From contig JAGZIN010000014.1 of NCBI GenBank assembly GCA_018366195.1, forward strand, positions 1-62,151: a stretch of DNA of 62,151 bases. The letters are read 5' to 3'. The translations under genes and the position numbers were made by a program. Origin of the DNA: Butyricicoccus pullicaecorum. Its GTDB lineage: Bacteria > Bacillota > Clostridia > Oscillospirales > Butyricicoccaceae. Position 1 is the stretch's first letter. Each line of letters opens with the position of its first letter. This document shows, in pieces, positions 41,412 to 48,399 of the stretch. The notes beneath the pieces are model-generated. The model saw only the letters and a list, made by a program, of their open reading frames with translations, was not told the origin of the DNA and ran no database searches.

Positions 41412-44372
41412 ATGAGTCTGGACCCCAAGAGCAAAGAATCTCCGTCAGATGAATCGCTTTTGCTTGACCCTGATCTGCTGTCCCTTTTTGGCGAACAGCT
41501 CAAATCCATTGCAGCCATAGAGCACACCGATGAACCGGAATCTATACCGGAGCCAAACGCTTCTCCGGACACGGACCGCACCTCTGAAGCGCCGACATTC
41601 TCTGCTGAACCTGCTTCTCCCGCACTGTCCGAAATGGAGGACGAAGAAGATGTTCACGTACCGCTCGAGGCGTTCTCGCCCACGGACAATGTGCCTTTCT
41701 CGAATTTTGATTTCCCCGAATCGCTCGATTTGTCCAAAATTTTAGAGGATGAACTAGATTCAAATCCCCTACCAGAAGCTGTACCGAACCATGACCTTTC
41801 TTCTATCAATACGGAACACGATGCCGAAGCCCTCAAATCACTTGATGCGCTGATATCCGAGCCTACATCAATTGAAACCTGTGCTGCACATGACCATGGG
41901 TGTGCAGAAGACTGTGCGTGTACACATGACCACGAGGACGATGATGCGCAGCATCACCGTCTTGAGGAAGAGGAGGACGGCTGCACGCACGACCATCACC
42001 ACCACGAATCGGGTGAGGACGGCTGCACGCACGACCATCACCACCACGAAGCGGGTGAGGACGGCTGCACACACGACCATCATCATCATGAAGCGGGTGA
42101 GGACAGCTGCACACACGACCATCATCATCACGAAGCGAGTGAGGACAGCTGCACACACGACCATCATCATCACGAAGCGGGTGAGGACGGCTGCACACAC
42201 GACCATCATCACGATGGTGCGGATTGTGACTGCTGCGATGACACAGCCGCTTGCCCACCTCGTCAAGAGCTGAACAAGGACGCGCGTGGAGAACGCCGCA
42301 TTTACCGCATTCAGAATTTAAGCTGTGCTCACTGCGCCTCCCTTATGGAAGAAAAAATCCGCAAGCTGCCCGGTGTCTCAGATGCCGTTGTTGTCTATGC
42401 CACCAAACAGCTTCGTTTGGCAGCAGATGATCCGGAGGCGCGGCTCGACCAAATTCGCCGCGTATGCATGTCAATCGAACCTGAAGTACAAATTGAGCCA
42501 ATGGACAATATCCCGAGGTCTAACGAGACGCTGCCTGATGACAAATCCGAGATGCGCAGCATTGGATTCGGAGCAGTTCTGCTCATCATTGGCATGATAC
42601 TCGAGCGCTTTCAGCCCTTTGCTTCCATGTTCATTCACTGTCTTGCCTATGTTATCCTAGGCGGAGACGTGCTGCTGACTGCATTTAAGAACATGAAATC
42701 CGGTCACATATTTGATGAAAACTTTCTCATGTCTCTGGCAACCCTTGGCGCAATTGCCATGGGCACGTACAGCGAAGCGGTCGGGGTCATGCTGTTCTAC
42801 CGCGTGGGCGAGTTCTTCGAACACCGCGCCGTGGAAAAAAGCCGCCGGCAAATCATGGAGGCTGTTGACCTGCGTCCTGAAGTTGTTCATCAAATTGATA
42901 CAAACGGTGTTGTGCATACCATTCCGGCGAATCAAGCAAAGGTCGGAGACTTGTTGCTCGTGCGTCCCGGTGACCGAATCCCGCTTGACGGTATCGTGCG
43001 CGCTGGTGACAGTCGTGTAGACACCTCTCCGGTCACTGGTGAACCAGTTCCGGTTTCGGTTCGCCCCTCCTCCGAGGTGATTTCGGGCTGTATCAACAAT
43101 ACCGGCGCATTACAGGTAGAGGTAACGAACGCGCTTGCAGATTCTATGGTCACCCGTATTCTCAACGCGGTTGAAAATGCAGCTGCCAGCAAGCCGCGCA
43201 TGGATCGTTTTGTGACTCGCTTTTCACGAGTATACACGCCAATCGTTGTGGTCATTGCAATGATAACAGCCATTGTTCCTTCTATTGTCACCGGTGACTG
43301 GATGCACTGGATTTATACGGCGCTCAGCTTCCTTGTCATCAGCTGCCCCTGTGCACTGGTGCTCAGCGTACCGCTTTCTTTCTTTGCCGGTATCGGTGCT
43401 GGCTCCAAGCGGGGTATCCTATTTAAGGGCGGTGCATCTCTCGAGGCGCTGAAAAATGTGCGCACCGTTGCGATGGATAAAACGGGTACATTGACCAAAG
43501 GTAATTTCATTGTACAGCGTATCTTTCCGGCTGAGGGCATGAATGAGACTGCACTTTTATCCATGGCGGCAAGCTGTGAGCAACATTCAACGCACCCCAT
43601 TGCCCATAGTATTCTAAGTGCCGCGCATGAGCGCAGTCTGCAAATCGTGCCACCCTCCAAGGTGCAGGAAATCGCTGGTCAAGGCATTGTTGCCATGATT
43701 TCCGGTGTCACAGTGCTGTGCGGAAGCCGCAATTTGCTCGAAACCGCCGGCATAGACCTGTCTGGTCATACCGTCAAAACAGCAGGCACCGAGGTTCTGA
43801 TAGCAGCAAGCGGTCGCTTTGCTGGTTCCATTGTCATTTCGGATACCATTAAGACCAATACAAAAATTGCAATGAAGAATCTGCGCAAGCTGGATTTGAT
43901 TACGGTCATGCTGACCGGTGACGCACAGGACAGTGCAGAATCCGTGGCAGCTCAGCTGGACATTCAAGAGGTTCGTGCACGTCTCATGCCCGAGGAAAAG
44001 CTGGACGCCCTGCGCGATATCCGCGCACAGCATGGTGCTGTGATGTACGTCGGTGATGGCATCAACGATGCGCCTGTGCTTGCCGGTGCAGATGTTGGCG
44101 CTGCGATGGGCTCTGGCTCTGATGCCGCCATTGAAGCGGCTGATGTCGTATTTATGACCTCTGACCCACTTGCAATTGGAGATTCGATTGAAATTGCACG
44201 CAGCTCCATTCGCATTGCATGGCAAAATATCATCTTTGCACTGGTTGTCAAGCTCGGCTTCATGGTGCTTGGTCTATTCGGGATTGCCTCCATGTGGCTT
44301 GCTGTCTTTGCCGATACTGGTGTTGCCATGCTTTGTGTACTCAATGCCATTCGTATTCTTTATAAAAATTAA
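41412..44372 (+). CDS. P1B-type heavy-metal ATPase with long His-rich N-terminus
   Basis: 986 residues, longer than the usual 620-750 of Zn/Cd/Pb or Co exporters. Order: acidic low-complexity region (1-185), six His-rich repeats (187-270), an HMA domain with C305xxC308 (LSCAHCASLM), membrane helices, TGE loop (DTSPVTGEPVPV), SCPCAL transport motif (Cys645, Cys647), phosphorylation site DKTGT (Asp689), and GDGINDAPVLAGADVG. The CPC motif and the late helix pattern suggest Zn2+/Cd2+/Pb2+ export. The ATG at 41412 has AAAGGAG upstream. No regulator gene is adjacent. Confidence 0.93.
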   Translation: MSLDPKSKESPSDESLLLDPDLLSLFGEQLKSIAAIEHTDEPESIPEPNASPDTDRTSEAPTFSAEPASPALSEMEDEEDVHVPLEAFSPTDNVPFSNFDFPESLDLSKILEDELDSNPLPEAVPNHDLSSINTEHDAEALKSLDALISEPTSIETCAAHDHGCAEDCACTHDHEDDDAQHHRLEEEEDGCTHDHHHHESGEDGCTHDHHHHEAGEDGCTHDHHHHEAGEDSCTHDHHHHEASEDSCTHDHHHHEAGEDGCTHDHHHDGADCDCCDDTAACPPRQELNKDARGERRIYRIQNLSCAHCASLMEEKIRKLPGVSDAVVVYATKQLRLAADDPEARLDQIRRVCMSIEPEVQIEPMDNIPRSNETLPDDKSEMRSIGFGAVLLIIGMILERFQPFASMFIHCLAYVILGGDVLLTAFKNMKSGHIFDENFLMSLATLGAIAMGTYSEAVGVMLFYRVGEFFEHRAVEKSRRQIMEAVDLRPEVVHQIDTNGVVHTIPANQAKVGDLLLVRPGDRIPLDGIVRAGDSRVDTSPVTGEPVPVSVRPSSEVISGCINNTGALQVEVTNALADSMVTRILNAVENAAASKPRMDRFVTRFSRVYTPIVVVIAMITAIVPSIVTGDWMHWIYTALSFLVISCPCALVLSVPLSFFAGIGAGSKRGILFKGGASLEALKNVRTVAMDKTGTLTKGNFIVQRIFPAEGMNETALLSMAASCEQHSTHPIAHSILSAAHERSLQIVPPSKVQEIAGQGIVAMISGVTVLCGSRNLLETAGIDLSGHTVKTAGTEVLIAASGRFAGSIVISDTIKTNTKIAMKNLRKLDLITVMLTGDAQDSAESVAAQLDIQEVRARLMPEEKLDALRDIRAQHGAVMYVGDGINDAPVLAGADVGAAMGSGSDAAIEAADVVFMTSDPLAIGDSIEIARSSIRIAWQNIIFALVVKLGFMVLGLFGIASMWLAVFADTGVAMLCVLNAIRILYKN
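41970..42221 (+). repeat. Six 42-bp tandem repeats inside the metal ATPase gene
   Basis: Each 42-bp unit encodes 14 residues of the form GEDGCTHDHHHHEA (last unit ends HHHDGA). Units start at 41970, 42012, 42054, 42096, 42138 and 42180. Nucleotide identity is high, with mostly silent or conservative changes. This points to recent in-frame expansion by slippage or unequal exchange. The repeats add about 24 His and 6 Cys as a metal-binding tail. Confidence 0.93.
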
Positions 44373-44411
44373 ATTGCAGGAATCCACTTGATTCTTGTAA
44401 TTGAAATCAAA

Positions 44412-44454
44412 AACAGCCTCCCTCCGTCACCTTGACGAAAGGAGGCTGTTTTTG
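44412..44454 (+). terminator. Terminator after the metal ATPase gene
   Basis: AACAGCCTCC (44412-44421) and GGAGGCTGTT (44441-44450) enclose a second CGTCA/TGACG stem, followed by TTTTTGTG. Confidence 0.85.
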
Positions 44455-44464
44455 TGTGAATGTT

Positions 44465-44799
44465 TCAAAAAACAGATTGTTCTGCATGCACTGCCGATTG
44501 CTTTTTGATTTCTACCAGAACCGGATTGTACAACCTCAGTTTCACAAGCCGCTCTATTTCCCAAGAAATCTGAGAGCAGCCGGCTCTTATGCGTGAAAAG
44601 CAATGCGTAAGATACCCAGAATCAGCATGGGTATCAGAATATCCTCCAACAAAAAATAAATCATAATATTGTGAAACATGAACCAAGAAGTTGGAAAAAC
44701 AGTTACAATATAATTCATAAGCATCGTAAGCACAGCAATATATTTGATTATGTCACGATTGAATCGCTTATATTTTGCGTTTGATAGTTCAATTCCTAT
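44465..44799 (-). pseudogene. Degraded TraX-like gene remnant
   Basis: On the minus strand 44799-44587 reads ...YKRFNRDIIKYIAVLTMLMN then FHNIMIYFLLEDILIP and stops. A second frame (to 44465) continues with FVGGYSDTHADSGYLTHC. KRFNRDIIKYIA.LTMLMN and the IxYFLxEGY pattern resemble the first helices of TraX/acyltransferase-like membrane proteins, with a frameshift near 44630. There is no in-frame ATG at the expected N-terminus. The protein would normally be over 200 residues, so this is a relic. Confidence 0.4.
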
Positions 44800-44802
44800 C
44801 TA

Positions 44803-45048
44803 TTAGCCTCTTTTCCTGTAAAATATAAATGCTCCGCATAAGCAGCCGCCAGCCAGCAACAAAGATGATAACCACCCTTCCTGCGTGTTGACGATATGGT
44901 TCACTGTACCTGCCAGAAAACAGCAAGCCGCTATAATTCATAAAATACAAAGAATTTTGTTCGTTTTTAGATTCTTTTTCTCTCTGAAAATTTGGTTTTC
45001 TAAGGCTACATTTTTACATAACTTGGATTTATTTATCTTATAAATCAT
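44803..45048 (-). pseudogene. Small membrane protein gene with an in-frame TGA
   Basis: From ATG at 45048 the frame reads MIYKINKSKLCKNVALENQ ... KTNKILCIL, then TGA (44940-44938), then IIAACCFLAGTVNHIV ... LLLAGGCLCGAFIFYRKRG to a TAA at 44805. The part after the stop has two good membrane helices and a basic end, so it looks like a former 80-residue membrane protein broken by one nonsense codon. No ribosome site is clear. Family not recognised. Confidence 0.4.
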
Positions 45049-45060
45049 GCAGCAGTTTTT

Positions 45061-45195
45061 CTAGTTTTTTTCATTTTTAATATCTTTATATGCTTCTTTC
45101 ACACCATGCTTCACCGCCCACTTGATGACGAAATATAATGCTATTAAAATAATAATTGCGGTTCCTCCACTTATGCCTAATTCATTCCACATCAT
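45061..45195 (-). CDS. Small membrane protein, DUF6019-like (44 aa)
   Basis: Read from ATG at 45195: MMWNELGISGGTAIIILIAL then YFVIKWAVKHGVKEAYKDIK and a short Lys/Asn end. One membrane helix followed by a basic amphipathic helix, as in the short DUF6019 proteins of Clostridia. GGAG lies six bases before the ATG (the next codon is also ATG). It heads the decaying small-gene cluster 44465-45195. Confidence 0.6.
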   Translation of the reverse strand: MMWNELGISGGTAIIILIALYFVIKWAVKHGVKEAYKDIKNEKN

Positions 45196-45314
45196 TCAAT
45201 GCTCCAAATTCTAATTTATTTATCTTTACCTTATCACAATTCTCCGCATGATTCAATCAGTATCTATGACACGATTTCAAAATTTTCAAGCGGGAATCCG
45301 TCTGAAATCCAGCA

Positions 45315-45344
45315 TTGACAGGTTTGAACCATCTATGGTATCAT
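45315..45344 (+). promoter_or_regulatory. Promoter of the fluoride-responsive transcript
   Basis: TTGACA (45315-45320), 18-bp spacer, TATCAT (45339-45344), start near 45351, exactly at the 5' end of the aptamer. Confidence 0.75.
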
Positions 45345-45350
45345 AACAGC

Positions 45351-45441
45351 AAGGGAATGAATGTCTCCCGCGGCATCTGCCGAAACCGCTGAAATGAAAG
45401 CTGATGACTTCTGCAATTTTGCAGGGGCATCAGCTTTTTTT
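45351..45441 (+). ncRNA. Fluoride riboswitch (crcB motif) with terminator
   Basis: The aptamer spans about 45351-45413. It has GGGAATGAATGTCTCCC (first stem and loop), an inserted CGGCATCTGCCG hairpin, AACCGCTGAAATGAAAGC, and then the hallmark GCTGATGACTTCTGC. These match the conserved crcB elements (AACCGC...GCUGAUGRCYUCU). The terminator pairs AAGCTGATG (45398-45406) with CATCAGCTT (45428-45436), plus an inner CTGCA/TGCAG, then seven T. The terminator uses the same GCTGATG bases as the aptamer, so fluoride binding should prevent termination (an ON switch). No covariance search was run. Confidence 0.88.
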
Positions 45442-45470
45442 GCGTCACAATTTTTAGGAGGATATCCATT

Positions 45471-46682
45471 ATGATTTTTGGACTTGCTTTACTTTTTCTG
45501 GGCGGCTTGCTTGCAGGGCGTCTGTGCCGTCAGCTGCGTCTGCCTCCGCTTCTGGGTATGCTGCTTCTGGGCATCGCACTTGGTCCCTATGCACTCGACC
45601 TGCTCGATGACAGTCTGCTTTCCATATCGGCTGACCTGCGCCGCATTGCGCTCGTCATCATTCTGACCCGCGCCGGACTGAGCCTTGACCTCGATAGTTT
45701 GAAGCGTGTCGGACGCCCTGCTTTCTTGCTGTGTTTCCTGCCCGCTGTTTGTGAAATCTGTGCCATTGTAATCCTTGCACCTCGTATTCTGGGACTTCAC
45801 CCAATGGAAGCCCTGCTCCTTGGCACGATTCTTGCTGCGGTCTCCCCTGCTGTTGTTGTGCCGCACATGGTACATCTGATGGAATCCGGATACGGTGTCC
45901 AGCAAGGGATTCCACAGATGATTCTCGCTGGTGCTTCCATAGATGACATTTTTGTGCTCGGTCTATTCTCTGTCTGCACCAATCTCATGTCCGGCGGCTC
46001 ATTCTCTCCCTTGGAACTCATTCGCTTGCCGCTGTCCCTGATATTCGGGATTCTTGCCGGAATCCTAGGCGCTCTTGTCTTGCGCCGAGTATTTGCATAT
46101 TTCGAATCCAGCGCCCAACGTGTTGTACTCCTGCTTGCCGTATCCTTTTTGCTGCTCTTTATCGACGACTGCATGAACGGTGCGTTCTCCGGTCTGCTTG
46201 CCATTATGACCCTTGCCATCGCACTCGCCAAACAAATTCCAATCAAAGAAATTTCTGCACACTATAACAATCTTTGGGCAGGAGCAGAGCCAATCCTGTT
46301 TGTACTGGTCGGAGCCAGTGTCAACATCTCCTACGCGGCAAACTCCAGCCTGCCTGTTTTGCTGGTGATTGCGGGCGCACTCCTATTCCGTATGCTTGGG
46401 GTTCTTCTCTGCACAGCAAAGACGCATCTGCTTGCGCGTGAGCGCATCTTCTGTATGCTGTCTTACACGCCCAAGGCAACTGTACAGGCAGCCATTGGTG
46501 CCATTCCGCTTTCTCTTGGATTTCCCTGCGGACAAACCGTATTAACAGCAGCGGTGCTTTCCATTCTGCTGACGGCACCCCTCGGGGCAATTGCTATCCA
46601 TACCACCTATCGCAAACTGCTTGCCCCACCTTCGCACCATGCGGAAACAAAAAACTCACAGGAATCTTCCTGTGAGCCGTAG
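45471..46682 (+). CDS. CPA-family cation:proton antiporter (probable fluoride exporter)
   Basis: 403 residues with about twelve membrane helices and a short hydrophilic tail. Start LRLPPLLGMLLLGIALGPYAL and the ion-site motif ILAGASIDDIFVL are those of monovalent cation:proton antiporters. Fluoride riboswitches are known to control CrcB/Fluc channels, CLC-F antiporters and this Na+/H+-antiporter-like group. The riboswitch immediately upstream therefore points to F- efflux rather than Na+ or K+ transport. AGGAGG precedes the ATG. No crcB or clcF gene is next to it. Confidence 0.85.
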   Translation: MIFGLALLFLGGLLAGRLCRQLRLPPLLGMLLLGIALGPYALDLLDDSLLSISADLRRIALVIILTRAGLSLDLDSLKRVGRPAFLLCFLPAVCEICAIVILAPRILGLHPMEALLLGTILAAVSPAVVVPHMVHLMESGYGVQQGIPQMILAGASIDDIFVLGLFSVCTNLMSGGSFSPLELIRLPLSLIFGILAGILGALVLRRVFAYFESSAQRVVLLLAVSFLLLFIDDCMNGAFSGLLAIMTLAIALAKQIPIKEISAHYNNLWAGAEPILFVLVGASVNISYAANSSLPVLLVIAGALLFRMLGVLLCTAKTHLLARERIFCMLSYTPKATVQAAIGAIPLSLGFPCGQTVLTAAVLSILLTAPLGAIAIHTTYRKLLAPPSHHAETKNSQESSCEP

Positions 46683-46714
46683 CACGCACCTCATGCAAAT
46701 TGCTTTTGTGAAAG

Positions 46715-47275
46715 CTATCCGCCGTATAAATGGGTCAGCAGAATTTTAGTCCCTAGAAAAATCAGGACACCGCCTCCCGCCGCTGTGGTATATCTTTGGA
46801 AATGCCTTCCGATTTGATGTCCCAAATAGACCCCCGATATGCACAAAATACCTGTGACCACTCCAATCAGGCTGACTGCTGGTACAATTGGTACCGCCAG
46901 AAAAGCAAAGGTCACCCCAACTGTCAGGGCATCAATACTGGTTGCAATGGCAAGCGGAATCATAGCACGCATGCGAAAGGAAGCGCCGATATCCTCCGGT
47001 GCACCAGTATACGCCTCCTTGAGCATACTCACGCCCAAGAATCCGAGCAGTAAAAATGCAATCCAGTGGTCATACTGCCAAATGACATTCTGAAAGCGAA
47101 TCCCAACCAGATACCCCAGAAGCGGCATCAGCGTCTGAAATCCGCCAAAATACAGTCCAACCGACAGCGCTTGCTTCGGATTGACATGGGAAACAGAAAG
47201 CCCTTTGCAGACAGAGACTGCAAAGGCGTCCATTGCTAAGCTGACTGCTACTAGAAACAATTCCCAAATTTGCAT
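46715..47275 (-). CDS. mntP: Manganese efflux pump MntP
   Basis: 186 residues with six membrane helices. The two DUF204 repeats carry the paired motifs SLAMDAFAVSVCKGL and ATSIDALTVGVTFAF with the conserved Asp residues used in Mn2+ binding. It exports Mn2+ and limits manganese toxicity. AAAGGAGG lies 15 bases before the ATG, an unusually long gap. The leader is structured but does not show the yybP-ykoY Mn2+ riboswitch consensus. Confidence 0.93.
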   Translation of the reverse strand: MQIWELFLVAVSLAMDAFAVSVCKGLSVSHVNPKQALSVGLYFGGFQTLMPLLGYLVGIRFQNVIWQYDHWIAFLLLGFLGVSMLKEAYTGAPEDIGASFRMRAMIPLAIATSIDALTVGVTFAFLAVPIVPAVSLIGVVTGILCISGVYLGHQIGRHFQRYTTAAGGGVLIFLGTKILLTHLYGG

Positions 47276-47390
47276 AGATACAAATTGCAGCCTCCTTTGA
47301 CGACTTGATTGGAGCCAATCTAAGTCTTAGAACCGTCCAGCACGCTCCTCTTCCAAGCTGCACAGCCGGTTTCTACAAAACCGGCTGTGC
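47276..47390 (-). promoter_or_regulatory. Structured mntP leader
   Basis: On the minus strand a perfect 13-bp stem, GCACAGCCGGTTT with AAACCGGCTGTGC (47390-47378 / 47372-47360), is followed by a second hairpin in which ACTTAGATTGG pairs with CCAATCAAGT, flanked by GACG/CGTC, ending at the ribosome site. It is neither a clear terminator nor a recognised riboswitch. Confidence 0.55.
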
Positions 47391-47489
47391 GCTTTCCACT
47401 GACACACCAAATTGTGCCAGTGGGCATTGGAGATTCCTTGCAGCTTCACTCCAAGGATACACTGTCAAACTGATTTTCAGGTATGCCAA

Positions 47490-47942
47490 TCACAGAAACT
47501 TATCCAAGACTTGATCGATTTGCAGTTTAATCATCTGTGCCGACTGCCTGAGGCGCAGATTCTCTTTCTTCAAATCAGCGATATACAGCTGACGCTGGAT
47601 TTTTAGCTTGAGCAGTCTTTCGTCTACGGGTTTTTGCAGAAAATCATCTACGCCATGGATATATCCCTCCAGCTGAACCTCTGGACTGTCCATGCTGGTG
47701 AGGAAAATAACCGGAATGGTCGCAAGCCTTGGCGTTTCCTTGAGCACCTTGAGCACCTGCATGCCGTCTGTTCCTGGCATGACAATATCCAGCAAAATCA
47801 AATCCGGCGGCTCATTCTTTTGTAAATGTCCCAACGCCTGCAAACCAGAGGCATTTGTGATGACTTCATACTCTGATGCAAGCCATGCTTTGACGATTGC
47901 CACGCTAATGGGGTCGTCATCAATCATCATAATCTGTTTCAT
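47490..47942 (-). CDS. Stand-alone response regulator receiver protein
   Basis: 150 residues: one CheY-like receiver domain with acidic pocket MIDDDP, phospho-acceptor Asp in LILLDIVMPGTDG, Thr in IFLTS, and Lys in LQKPV, then a ~30-residue helical, coiled-coil-like tail (LYIADLKKENLRLRQSAQMI). No DNA-binding or enzyme output domain. The ATG at 47942 has AGGAG ten bases upstream; a closer TTG is less likely. It is divergent from the diguanylate cyclase and may work with it. Confidence 0.85.
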   Translation of the reverse strand: MKQIMMIDDDPISVAIVKAWLASEYEVITNASGLQALGHLQKNEPPDLILLDIVMPGTDGMQVLKVLKETPRLATIPVIFLTSMDSPEVQLEGYIHGVDDFLQKPVDERLLKLKIQRQLYIADLKKENLRLRQSAQMIKLQIDQVLDKFL

Positions 47943-48399
47943 AAGCAATATTCTCCTGTCTTTTGCGTATCACATATCGGATTTTAACGGCAATTGCCCG
48001 TGTATCACAATCAGCTCTGCGGCATCGCCCTCCAATGGAGCCGTTCTATCTTATGTATGTCTGCATACCAATAGACCTTTGGGCGATATGCTGCATCATG
48101 ATATTATCACATTTGAGCAAAAATATGTGTCATCTTTGGTATTTTATTGTATTATACTTTTTTTATTATATCATAAACACCGCAGAAATTCCACCCTTCA
48201 ACCTATGATTCTGATATCATTTTCGAAGCATCTTCACAAGGCTTTTTTCCTCACATTCCTCGTCTTTTGGGAGAAAACAATTCCAAATTCTATGGATTCC
48301 CATATTGTGATGTGCATGATATAATAAAGCTGTATCACATGATACTTCGTTTTGTGCATTTCTGATGCACTCTTTATTCCACCGAAAAGAGGTTTCCCC
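47943..48399. other. Divergent intergenic region receiver / diguanylate cyclase
   Basis: 457 bp, AT-rich, no gene. On the plus strand TATAAT (48320-48325) is followed directly by the palindrome GTATCA-CA-TGATAC (48332-48345), which sits at the expected transcription start of the cyclase gene and looks like an operator. Confidence 0.45.

Noticed and set aside
41970..42221. Regular repeats that could be mistaken for a CRISPR array
   Set aside because: The units are contiguous with no unique spacers and encode protein in frame.
41863..42273. Several His/Arg/Val-rich frames in the other phases of the metal ATPase repeats
   Set aside because: They arise because the 42-bp unit stays open in all frames; only the ATPase frame has flanking domain sequence.
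47276..47420. yybP-ykoY manganese riboswitch ahead of mntP
   Set aside because: The conserved GGGGAGUA and GCGAGACC elements are not found, so it is reported only as an unassigned structured leader.
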